Below, piece after piece: positions 46,442-54,412 of a DNA stretch of 64,000 nt. Position numbers and translations under genes: made by a program. The stretch is taken from the NCBI GenBank assembly GCA_965222835.1, contig CBDCUQ010000004.1, positions 682,001 through 746,000 on the forward strand, in the 5' to 3' direction. The stretch comes from CBDCUQ01 sp965222835. GTDB lineage: Bacteria > Pseudomonadota > Alphaproteobacteria > Rhizobiales > Hyphomicrobiaceae. How positions within the stretch are numbered: the stretch's first letter is position 1; every line of letters begins with the position of its first letter. The notes below the pieces were generated by a model. That model was not told the DNA's origin and searched no databases. It saw only the letters and a list, made by a program, of their open reading frames with translations.

Positions 46442-48154
46442 ATGGCCAAAAAAGGCAACGGCGCGCTTACCCTGGACCGTCGCGCCAATCATCCCGGTGC
46501 GGGCCGGCGAAAAGCAGCATCATTTCGCAAGGGCCGGCAATTGCGGCCGGAGGAGACGGAAGCCGTCAAAGAACTTATTGGTGAGGGGCCCTTTGAGCGT
46601 GCGCTCCTGATCGAGTACCTACATAAGATTCAGGACGCGGAGAAATGTCTGCCGGCCGGGCAACTGCATGCCTTAGGGGAACTCCTGCGGATTCCCATGG
46701 CCGAAGTCTATGAGGTTGCGACCTTCTACGCGCATTTCGATGTTGTGCTGGATGAGGAGCCGCGTCCAGAGCCGGTCACCGTTCGGGTCTGCGATAGCCT
46801 GTCGTGCATGATGGCGGGTGCGGAAAAACTCATAACCTCACTGGAGAAGGGGAAGATGAAGGGTGTTCGCGTGGTACGCGCGCCCTGTATCGGTGCGTGC
46901 GATGTGGCACCTGCGGCTGAGGTCGGACACCGGCACGTTCCTAATGCGACAGCCGCCGGCTTGAAGAAGCTTGCAAAGGCTAAGGAGACGCATCCTGAAA
47001 TTCCCGCTTATCAGTCGTTGGCGGCGTATCAGAAAGACGGCGGCTACACGGTCTTGACCGAGTGTCTTTCCGGCGAACGCACTGTCGACGACGTGATTGC
47101 TACTCTTTCAGACGGTGGACTCAGGGGGCTTGGCGGCGCGGGCTTTCCCACCGGGCGCAAGTGGACGTTTGTGCGGGCGGAGAAGGGCCCGCGTCTGATG
47201 GCTGTGAACGGTGACGAAGGCGAGCCTGGCACGTTCAAGGACCGGTACTATTTGGAGCGGCGCCCGCACCAATTTCTTGAGGGCACGCTGATTGCGGCTT
47301 GGGCGGTGGAGGCCGAGGAAGTCTTTATCTATATGCGCGACGAATATCCGGCCGTTCTTAAGATTCTGCGCGATGAGATTGCCGCGCTGGAAAAATCCGG
47401 GCTTTGTAAGCATACGAAAGTTTCGCTTCGCCGGGGTGCCGGTGCCTACATCTGTGGTGAAGAAAGTGCGATGATCGAGAGCATCGAGGGCAAGCGCGGT
47501 TTGCCCCGACATCGACCGCCTTATGTCGCGCAAGTCGGCATCTTCGATCGGCCGACGCTGGTCAACAATGTCGAGACGCTCTACTGGGTTCCGGAAATTC
47601 TGGAAAAGGGTGCGGAGTGGTTTGCCGGACAAGGTAAGAGCGGCGCAAAGGGCAATCGCTCCTACTCCGTGTCGGGGCGCGTCAAGAAGCCGGGTGTGGT
47701 TCTGACGGCAGCGGGCACGACGGCCAATGAGCTGATTGAGATGTGCGGGGGCATGCTCGACGGGCACGCATTCAAGGGCTATCTGCCGGGCGGTCCGTCC
47801 GGGGGAATTCTGCCCGCAGCGATGGGCGATATCCCGCTCGATTTCGGTACACTCGAGAAGCACGGTTGTTTTGTCGGCAGCCACGCCGTTGTCATTCTGT
47901 CGGATCAAGATGACATGAAGGACGTGGCGTTGAACCTTCTCAAGTTCTTTGAGGATGAGAGTTGCGGCCAGTGTACGCCCTGCCGCAATGGCACGGAGAA
48001 AGCCGTCAAGCTCATGTCGGAAGGGAATTGGGACAAGGATCTCTTGGGTGACTTGGCCCAGGTGATGCGGGATGCTTCGATTTGCGGCCTCGGACAGGCC
48101 GCATCAAATCCGGTTGTGTCGGTGTTGAAGTTCTTCCCCGACGACCTGACATAG
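46442..48154 (+). CDS. NAD-dependent formate dehydrogenase beta subunit, NuoE-NuoF fusion
   Basis: A 570-residue diaphorase subunit that passes electrons from the catalytic subunit to NAD. Residues about 30-190 are a NuoE-like thioredoxin-fold [2Fe-2S] domain with cysteines in VCDSLSCMMAG and APCIGACDVAP. The NuoF-like part has GLGGAGFPTGRKW (FMN), GEESAMIESIEGKRGLPR (NADH) and ESCGQCTPCRNGT with a later SICGLG for the [4Fe-4S] cluster. The ATG at 46442 has GAGGA 5 bp upstream. This fused layout is that of Fdh1B in Methylorubrum; in FdsGBA-type enzymes the two parts are separate genes. Confidence 0.92.
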   Translation: MAKKGNGALTLDRRANHPGAGRRKAASFRKGRQLRPEETEAVKELIGEGPFERALLIEYLHKIQDAEKCLPAGQLHALGELLRIPMAEVYEVATFYAHFDVVLDEEPRPEPVTVRVCDSLSCMMAGAEKLITSLEKGKMKGVRVVRAPCIGACDVAPAAEVGHRHVPNATAAGLKKLAKAKETHPEIPAYQSLAAYQKDGGYTVLTECLSGERTVDDVIATLSDGGLRGLGGAGFPTGRKWTFVRAEKGPRLMAVNGDEGEPGTFKDRYYLERRPHQFLEGTLIAAWAVEAEEVFIYMRDEYPAVLKILRDEIAALEKSGLCKHTKVSLRRGAGAYICGEESAMIESIEGKRGLPRHRPPYVAQVGIFDRPTLVNNVETLYWVPEILEKGAEWFAGQGKSGAKGNRSYSVSGRVKKPGVVLTAAGTTANELIEMCGGMLDGHAFKGYLPGGPSGGILPAAMGDIPLDFGTLEKHGCFVGSHAVVILSDQDDMKDVALNLLKFFEDESCGQCTPCRNGTEKAVKLMSEGNWDKDLLGDLAQVMRDASICGLGQAASNPVVSVLKFFPDDLT

Positions 48155-48200
48155 CATGCAGAGTGTAAAGTCGACGACCAGAGCTGGAGCGAGATAGCAC

Positions 48201-50981
48201 ATGGCCAAGATCACTTTCGAGCTCGATGGTAAGACGGTGGAAGCCGAAGATGGCGAGACCATCTGGCAGGTTGCCGAGCGTCACAAGAAGAAGATCCCGC
48301 ATTTGTGCTGGCTGCCGGAACCTGGCTACCGCGCCGACGGCAACTGCCGGGCCTGTATGGTGGAGGTCGAGGGCGAGCGGGTATTGACCGCCTCATGCCA
48401 GCGCAAGGTGGCTGAAGGCATGAAAGTCAAGACGGCCTCGGAGCGTGCCAAGAAATCGCGCGAGTTGGTGTTTGAGTTGTTGCTTGCCGACCAACCTGCT
48501 CAGGCCGACAGTCACGATCCCAATTCCAAGTTCTGGGATTGGGTCGGCGCGATGAAGATCCAGCCGATGAGCCGTTTCCCGAAAGGGGAGAGGCCGGAAG
48601 CAGACTACTCGCACTCTGCGATCGCGGTCAATCTCGACGCCTGCATCAACTGTGGGCTGTGTGTGCGTGCCTGCCGTGAGGTGCAGCATAACGACGTCAT
48701 CGGGATGGCTCATCGCGGACATGGATCCACGGTGGTGTTCGACTTTGAGCAAGATATGGGCGAGTCGACGTGTGTGGCCTGCGGCGAGTGTGTACAGGCC
48801 TGCCCGACGGGTGCGCTCATGGAAGGGAACCTTCTCGACAAGAAGACCGGTAAGCGAACGGAATTCGAGGAGAGCGCCGTTGACACGCTTTGTCCATTCT
48901 GTGGCGTCGGCTGCCAAACCAAGGCTTATGTCAAAGACAACAAGATCCTCTACGTCGATGGTCGCGATGGACCGGCCAACGAAAATCGCCTCTGCGTGAA
49001 AGGGCGATTTGGCTTCGATTACATCCATCACCCGGACCGTTTGACAATGCCGCTCATTCGCCGGGAAGACGCGCCAAAGCGTGGCGACATGGACGTTGAT
49101 CCGCGCAATCCGTGGGATGTGTTCCGTAAGGCTACGTGGGAAGAGGCACTCGAGAAGGCGGCCGGTGGTCTTAAGGCGATTCTCGATCGCGATGGCGGCA
49201 AGGCGCTTGCCGGCTTCGGCTCGGCCAAGTGTTCGAACGAAGAAGCCTATCTCTTTCAAAAGCTGGTGCGACAGGGCTTTGGCACCAATAACGTCGATCA
49301 TTGTACGCGGCTTTGCCATGCGTCCTCGGTTGCGGCTCTTATGGAAGGGCTCAATTCAGGTGCCGTCACGGCGCCTTTCATGGCGGCGGAGGATGCCGAG
49401 TGCATCATCGTGATCGGCGCGCGTCCGGCCGAGAACCATCCTGTGGCGGCGACCTATCTGCGAGATGCTGCGCACAAGGGTGCCAAACTGATCATCATGG
49501 ATCCGCGTGGGCGTACGACCGGTGTGCAGCGCTATGCCACGCATGCCCTGCAATTCAAGGCCGGTACCGACGTCGCGCTCTTGAACGGTATGCTGCATAC
49601 GATCATCGAGGAGAAGCTTTATGATCGCCAGTACATCCAAGCGCGTACCGAAGGCTTCGAGGCCCTGAAGGAGAAGGTCAAGGACTACAGTCCTGAGAAG
49701 ATGGAGCCTGTCTGCGGTGTTGCGGCCGAGACGGTGCGTGAGGTGGCGCGCATCTATGCCAGATCCCGCGCGTCAATCATCTTCTGGGGGATGGGTATTT
49801 CCCAGCACGTGCACGGAACGGACAATTCGCGCTGTTTGATTGCGCTTTCGCTCATTACCGGCCAGATCGGACGTCCGGGGACCGGGCTGCATCCGTTGCG
49901 CGGCCAGAACAACGTGCAAGGTGCTTCCGACGCTGGTCTCATTCCAATGGTCTATCCGGATTATGTTCCGGTCTCGGATCCAGAAGCGAATAGATTCTTT
50001 GAAGAGCTTTATGGGCGCGACCTGTCCGAAATGCCGGGTCTCACGGTCGTTGAAATCATCAAGGCCATCCACAAGGGCGAGATCAAGGGCATGTACATTC
50101 AGGGTGAGAACCCGGCCATGTCCGATCCGGATGCCGAGCACGCGCGTGCGGCCCTGGCGAAGCTCGAGCACCTCGTCGTGCAAGATATCTTCCTCACAGA
50201 GACTGCCTTCCATGCCGATGTCATTCTGCCGTCCTCGGCGCATGCGGAAAAGTGGGGTACGTTTACGAACACCAACCGCCAAGTGCAGATGGCACGTCCC
50301 GTCGTCGATCCGCCGGGTGAAGCGCGTCAGGACTGGGAGCTCATTCAGACCATCGCGCGTGGCATTGGTCTCGATTGGGACTACAAGCACCCGAGCGATG
50401 TTTTTGATGAGATGGCGAAATGCATGCCGTCGTTGGAGAACATCACATGGGAGCGAGTGGAGCGCGAGGACAGCGTCACCTATCCATGTGATGCGCCCGA
50501 CAAGCCCGGCAATGAGATCATCTTTGCCGAGACGTTCCCGACAACATCCGGCCGGGCCCGTATGGTTGCCGCCGATGTTTCTCCGCCCGACGAGCTGCCT
50601 GACGAGCAGTATCCGTTCGTTTTGACGACGGGACGCATGCTTGAGCACTGGCATACGGGTTCCATGACCCGGCGCTCGGCTAGTCTTGATGCGCTAGAGC
50701 CGGAGGCGGTTGCCGGCCTCAATGCCTACGACATGAGAAAGCTCGGAATTGCGCCCGGGGATTTCATTCGGGTGGTGACGCGGCGCGGTGAGGTTTTGCT
50801 GCGCGCCCGTCAGGACCGGGAGGTTGCCGAGGGCATGGTGTTCATTCCGTTCTGCTTTGCCGAGGCCGCTGCTAACCTATTGACCAATCCGCAGCTTGAC
50901 CCGTTCGGAAAGATACCTGAATTCAAGTTCTGCGCGGCTAAGGTGGAGCCTGTGAAGATGGCTGCTGAGGCAGCCGAGTAG
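48201..50981 (+). CDS. NAD-dependent formate dehydrogenase alpha subunit (Mo/W-bis-MGD)
   Basis: The 926-residue catalytic subunit oxidising formate to CO2. In order: an N-terminal [2Fe-2S] ferredoxin domain (CWLPEP...NCRACMVEVEG), two [4Fe-4S] motifs (CINCGLCVRAC, CVACGECVQACPTGA), the molybdopterin-domain cluster (CPFCGVGCQ) and the bis-MGD fold. The probable metal ligand is Cys372 in TRLCHASSV, so this is a Cys enzyme and not a selenoprotein. The C-terminal domain has TTGRMLEHWHTGSMTRR. It starts 46 bp after the beta subunit. Mo versus W cannot be told from sequence. Confidence 0.93.
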   Translation: MAKITFELDGKTVEAEDGETIWQVAERHKKKIPHLCWLPEPGYRADGNCRACMVEVEGERVLTASCQRKVAEGMKVKTASERAKKSRELVFELLLADQPAQADSHDPNSKFWDWVGAMKIQPMSRFPKGERPEADYSHSAIAVNLDACINCGLCVRACREVQHNDVIGMAHRGHGSTVVFDFEQDMGESTCVACGECVQACPTGALMEGNLLDKKTGKRTEFEESAVDTLCPFCGVGCQTKAYVKDNKILYVDGRDGPANENRLCVKGRFGFDYIHHPDRLTMPLIRREDAPKRGDMDVDPRNPWDVFRKATWEEALEKAAGGLKAILDRDGGKALAGFGSAKCSNEEAYLFQKLVRQGFGTNNVDHCTRLCHASSVAALMEGLNSGAVTAPFMAAEDAECIIVIGARPAENHPVAATYLRDAAHKGAKLIIMDPRGRTTGVQRYATHALQFKAGTDVALLNGMLHTIIEEKLYDRQYIQARTEGFEALKEKVKDYSPEKMEPVCGVAAETVREVARIYARSRASIIFWGMGISQHVHGTDNSRCLIALSLITGQIGRPGTGLHPLRGQNNVQGASDAGLIPMVYPDYVPVSDPEANRFFEELYGRDLSEMPGLTVVEIIKAIHKGEIKGMYIQGENPAMSDPDAEHARAALAKLEHLVVQDIFLTETAFHADVILPSSAHAEKWGTFTNTNRQVQMARPVVDPPGEARQDWELIQTIARGIGLDWDYKHPSDVFDEMAKCMPSLENITWERVEREDSVTYPCDAPDKPGNEIIFAETFPTTSGRARMVAADVSPPDELPDEQYPFVLTTGRMLEHWHTGSMTRRSASLDALEPEAVAGLNAYDMRKLGIAPGDFIRVVTRRGEVLLRARQDREVAEGMVFIPFCFAEAAANLLTNPQLDPFGKIPEFKFCAAKVEPVKMAAEAAE

Positions 50982-51033
50982 AGCCCCGCTCTCCATGGTG
51001 ACAGCCGGAGAGTGTGGGTAGGAAGAGGTGGTG

Positions 51034-51918
51034 ATGTCCAAACTCAAAGAGTTTCAGGTTCATCCCGATCCCGAGGACCCGCGCTTATCGGTTGACGTTG
51101 AGGGGATTGATCACGAGGGCAACCCAGTTGAGACAGCTGTCGTTGCCGAGCGTCCGCTGACGCTCTATCTCAACGCGCGTGAAATCGTGACGCTGATGAC
51201 GATCGGTGATCGTCCAGACCTGTTGGCCGTGGGCTATCTTCTCAATCAGAACATGCTGCGTGCCGATGATGAGATCACCGGCATCGACTACGACGAGGAT
51301 ATTGAGACCATCGTCGTGCGCACCAAGCGGCAAACGAACTACGAGGAAAAACTTAAGAAGAAGGTGCAGACGTCGGGTTGCGCGCAGGGCACGATTTTCG
51401 GCGACATTATGGAGGCGTTCGATAAGGTTAGCTTGCCGGCCGACGCGCGGCTTAAGACCTCTTGGCTTTACGCTTTGACACGCAAGATTAACACGGCGCC
51501 GAGCCTCTATCTTAAAGCCGGCGCCATACATGGCTGTGTGCTCTGCCAGGAGGACCGTCCCGTCGTCTACATGGAGGACGTGGGCCGGCACAACGCGGTC
51601 GACAAGATTGCCGGGTACATGTTTCTCAACGGGATCAAGCCGGACGATAAGATCTTCTACACGACCGGGCGGCTCACTTCGGAGATGATCATCAAGACGG
51701 TCAAGATGGGTATTCCGATCCTGGTCTCGCGGTCGGGTTTCACGGCCTGGGGCGTGGAGCTCGCCAAGAAGGCCAACCTTACGCTGGTCGGGCGTGCGCG
51801 CGGTAAGCGCTTCGTCTGTCTGTCGGGTACGGATCGCCTTGTCTTCGACGCGGAACCGTCGCACATCGAGGAGGAAGACGGGAAGCACATGCGCAAGAGT
51901 GCCAGTGCTGATGCGTGA
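51034..51918 (+). CDS. fdhD: Formate dehydrogenase sulfurtransferase FdhD, variant cysteine motif
   Basis: A 294-residue FdhD-family protein that sulfurates the molybdenum cofactor of formate dehydrogenase. RPLTLYLNAREIVTLMTIGD, MEDVGRHNAVDKIAGY and TTGRLTSEMIIKTVKMGIPI are diagnostic. The CxxC motif of E. coli FdhD reads SGCAQG here (Cys116 only), while a different CxxC, Cys168-Val-Leu-Cys171, follows GAIHG. The ATG at 51034 is preferred because GGAAGAGG ends 6 bp upstream; two GTG codons precede it. Confidence 0.9.
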   Translation: MSKLKEFQVHPDPEDPRLSVDVEGIDHEGNPVETAVVAERPLTLYLNAREIVTLMTIGDRPDLLAVGYLLNQNMLRADDEITGIDYDEDIETIVVRTKRQTNYEEKLKKKVQTSGCAQGTIFGDIMEAFDKVSLPADARLKTSWLYALTRKINTAPSLYLKAGAIHGCVLCQEDRPVVYMEDVGRHNAVDKIAGYMFLNGIKPDDKIFYTTGRLTSEMIIKTVKMGIPILVSRSGFTAWGVELAKKANLTLVGRARGKRFVCLSGTDRLVFDAEPSHIEEEDGKHMRKSASADA

Positions 51919-51933
51919 TGGGACGCGTGTGCC

Positions 51934-52587
51934 ATGACCGGAATTAAGCCCGAGAGCATTGCGGGCGTGCTCCTCGCCGGCGGACAATCACGCCGGATGA
52001 GCGAGGTGTTTGACGGCGGGCAGGGTGATAAAGGATTCCTTGAAATTGCCGGCAAGCCGATGCTTCAACACGCAATCGACCGGCTTCGGCCCCAGGTGGG
52101 GTCTATGGTTATCAATGCCAACGGCGATCCGGGGCGCTTCGCGTCCTTTGGGCTACCTGTTGTAGGCGACACGATTGCAGGCTTTGCGGGACCGCTGGCG
52201 GGCGTTCTGACCGGTCTCAAATGGGCAGCGGCGAATGCACCTCAGACGACCCACATTGTCAGTGTTCCGGCGGATGCACCATTCCTTCCGCAGGATCTCG
52301 TCGCGCGTCTTGCCGCGGGACTTCTCGCCGCGCGAGGGGCTATCGCCATTGCCCGGTCCAATGGTGTACTTCATCCGGTCGTGGGGCTTTGGCCCGTGGC
52401 GTTGGCCGACGATCTCGAGCAAGCCCTCCATGCCGGCACGCGAAAGGTTCTCGCGTGGACAGACCGGCACGGCACTGTTGCCGTGGATTTTCCTATGGAG
52501 ACATTGAATGGGCGCGCTGTAGACCCGTTCTTCAATGCTAATACTCCGGAGGATCTGGCGGAGGCCCGCGCTCTTCTCGACGCCTGA
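51934..52587 (+). CDS. mobA: Molybdenum cofactor guanylyltransferase MobA
   Basis: A 217-residue nucleotidyltransferase that adds GMP to molybdopterin. The nucleotide-binding AGVLLAGGQSRRM is at the N-terminus, followed by DKGFLEIAGKPMLQHAIDRL and VSVPADAPFLP (metal-binding Asp). It follows fdhD by 15 bp. Confidence 0.92.
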   Translation: MTGIKPESIAGVLLAGGQSRRMSEVFDGGQGDKGFLEIAGKPMLQHAIDRLRPQVGSMVINANGDPGRFASFGLPVVGDTIAGFAGPLAGVLTGLKWAAANAPQTTHIVSVPADAPFLPQDLVARLAAGLLAARGAIAIARSNGVLHPVVGLWPVALADDLEQALHAGTRKVLAWTDRHGTVAVDFPMETLNGRAVDPFFNANTPEDLAEARALLDA

Positions 52588-52622
52588 GCGGGTGGTTCGA
52601 CCTAAACCTGAAAAATTCTGGC

Positions 52623-53225
52623 ATGAACAAAATATACCACGACGCGACAACCCCGGTGATCGGTATTGCTGGCTGGAAAAAGTCCGGCAAGACAACGCTT
52701 GCCGTGCGTCTGATCGAGGAGTTTACGCGACGGGGTTTCAAGGTGGCGAGCGTTAAGCACGCGCACCACGAATTTCAACTCGACAATGGGGAAACGGACA
52801 GCGCCCGGCATCGTTCAGCCGGCTCGCGTGAGGTTGCCATCATTGGTGGAAAGCGCTGGGCTGTCGTTCACGAGATCAAGGACGAGGGAGAGCCGGACTT
52901 GGAGGACGTGCTGTCCTGGCTGTCGCCGTCCGATCTCATCATTGTCGAAGGGTATAAGTCAGCGACCGATATCCCGAAGATCGAGGCGCGCCGCACTGCG
53001 AGCGTGGACCGGCGGCCGCTTTCTCCGGATGATCCGAGCTTCATTGCGATTGCGGCGGATCACGCCGTATCAGACGCCAATGTGCCGGTGTTTGAACTCG
53101 ATGATATCTCAGGGATTGCCGACTTCATCGATAAGGTCATCGGTCCGTTGGAGCCGGGGGCGCGTGCCGGCGGCGGTGCTGTTGATCCATCGGCATCGCC
53201 GGTTTCGCATTTCCGGAAGACGTAG
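52623..53225 (+). CDS. mobB: Molybdopterin-guanine dinucleotide biosynthesis adaptor MobB
   Basis: A 200-residue P-loop GTPase-like partner of MobA. Walker A lies in VIGIAGWKKSGKTTLAVRLI; VASVKHAHHEFQLDNGETDS and LIIVEGYKSATDIPKIE are typical. Last gene of the formate dehydrogenase/cofactor cluster. Confidence 0.92.
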   Translation: MNKIYHDATTPVIGIAGWKKSGKTTLAVRLIEEFTRRGFKVASVKHAHHEFQLDNGETDSARHRSAGSREVAIIGGKRWAVVHEIKDEGEPDLEDVLSWLSPSDLIIVEGYKSATDIPKIEARRTASVDRRPLSPDDPSFIAIAADHAVSDANVPVFELDDISGIADFIDKVIGPLEPGARAGGGAVDPSASPVSHFRKT

Positions 53226-53386
53226 CTCTAAAGAGATGCGGCTGTCCGGAAACCTTGCCGTCGATCCAAGTCTTCAAACCCTAAAGGTCCCGGATCACCG
53301 CACAGGCGCGGTGTCCGGGAATGCGAATAAGCGTTGTTTGATATGCGTACATTCCCCACCCGGTGCGCGGAGCGCTATGCCTCTTA

Positions 53387-53730
53387 ATTCCCCTCGCCTT
53401 GACGGGGCGGGGCGGGGTGATGAGACAAGGCGTGAAAAGACAAGCGGCGAATCCAAGATGCAAAATGGTGTGTGCCGAGACCAGTTGAATCCTGGACCCG
53501 TTGAATACTGGATCCCGGGGTCAAGCCCCGGGATGACAAGTGCTGATATCAACCCGGCATACCTCTCCAATGTCATCCCGGCATTGAATGCCGGGATCCA
53601 AGGTGCCTGCATCTCGACAATCAGAATGCGGGCGCAACGGTTACCGCAGCGCTGACTTGAGCACGTGCCCAGGATGGCAACGCGTGGCGCACTTCCCCCC
53701 ACCCCAACCCCTCCCCACCCGGGGGAGGGG
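53387..53730 (+). repeat. Composite interspersed repeat, copy 2 (344 bp)
   Basis: The same mosaic as at 4639-4977: C/G-rich hairpin, palindrome A (53509-53538), palindrome B (53571-53600), the GGTGCCT tail and the terminal GGGGGAGGGG hairpin. It is nearly identical to copy 3, 409 bp downstream; the only difference I found is T at 53675 against C at 54084. Confidence 0.88.
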
Positions 53731-53795
53731 CTTCTTTTTGAGACAGCGACGCCGGCGTGCCGTTGTCCGTTACCGGCACCCTTGCCCTTTATCTT

Positions 53796-54139
53796 ATTCC
53801 CCTCGCCTTGACGGGGCGGGGCGGGGTGATGAGACAAGGCGTGAAAAGACAAGCGGCGAATCCAAGATGCAAAATGGTGTGTGCCGAGACCAGTTGAATC
53901 CTGGACCCGTTGAATACTGGATCCCGGGGTCAAGCCCCGGGATGACAAGTGCTGATATCAACCCGGCATACCTCTCCAATGTCATCCCGGCATTGAATGC
54001 CGGGATCCAAGGTGCCTGCATCTCGACAATCAGAATGCGGGCGCAACGGTTACCGCAGCGCTGACTTGAGCACGTGCCCAGGACGGCAACGCGTGGCGCA
54101 CTTCCCCCCACCCCAACCCCTCCCCACCCGGGGGAGGGG
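53796..54139 (+). repeat. Composite interspersed repeat, copy 3 (344 bp)
   Basis: A near-perfect direct duplicate of 53387-53730, separated by 65 bp of unrelated sequence. Palindrome A is at 53918-53947 and B at 53980-54009. Short open frames in these repeats are by-products of the repeat and not genes. Confidence 0.88.
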
Positions 54140-54327
54140 TTTTGGTGTGAAGGCGCGAGTGGATGAGGTTGTCACGATGGATAGTGCAGATGTTTGCACC
54201 TGCATCATACCCTTCCCACTCCGGGAGGGGCTGTTGAGGGCTGGTGTTCGGTGCTGCCGTGGTCTCCGCCACACAAGGAGAGGGCTTTCTCAAGACAGTG
54301 AGGAAACGCGCGACGTGCGTTTACCAT

Positions 54328-54343
54328 AAAAAGGGGCCTTTTT
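54328..54343 (-). terminator. Candidate terminator of the autotransporter gene
   Basis: AAAAAGGGGCCTTTTT forms a small palindrome, and GGCCTTTTTCGTT can also pair with AACGAAAGGCC about 35 bp away on the gene side. On the minus strand this gives a stem followed by T residues, 70 bp after the stop at 54413. Confidence 0.5.
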
Positions 54344-54412
54344 CGTTTTGTGACGGGAGCAAGCATCCCACCATCACGCCAACGAAAGGCCCTGAAGTCG
54401 GCTACGTGTTTA

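Noticed and set aside
53295..54111. Frames carrying SSRGLTPGS/NAGMTLE-like peptides around 53.3-54.1 kb (also 4.2-4.9 and 58.3 kb)
   Set aside because: These are translations of the palindromic repeats and recur wherever the repeat does. They are not genes.
53387..54139. Possible CRISPR array
   Set aside because: Only two long copies, with no regular short repeats and spacers and no cas genes.
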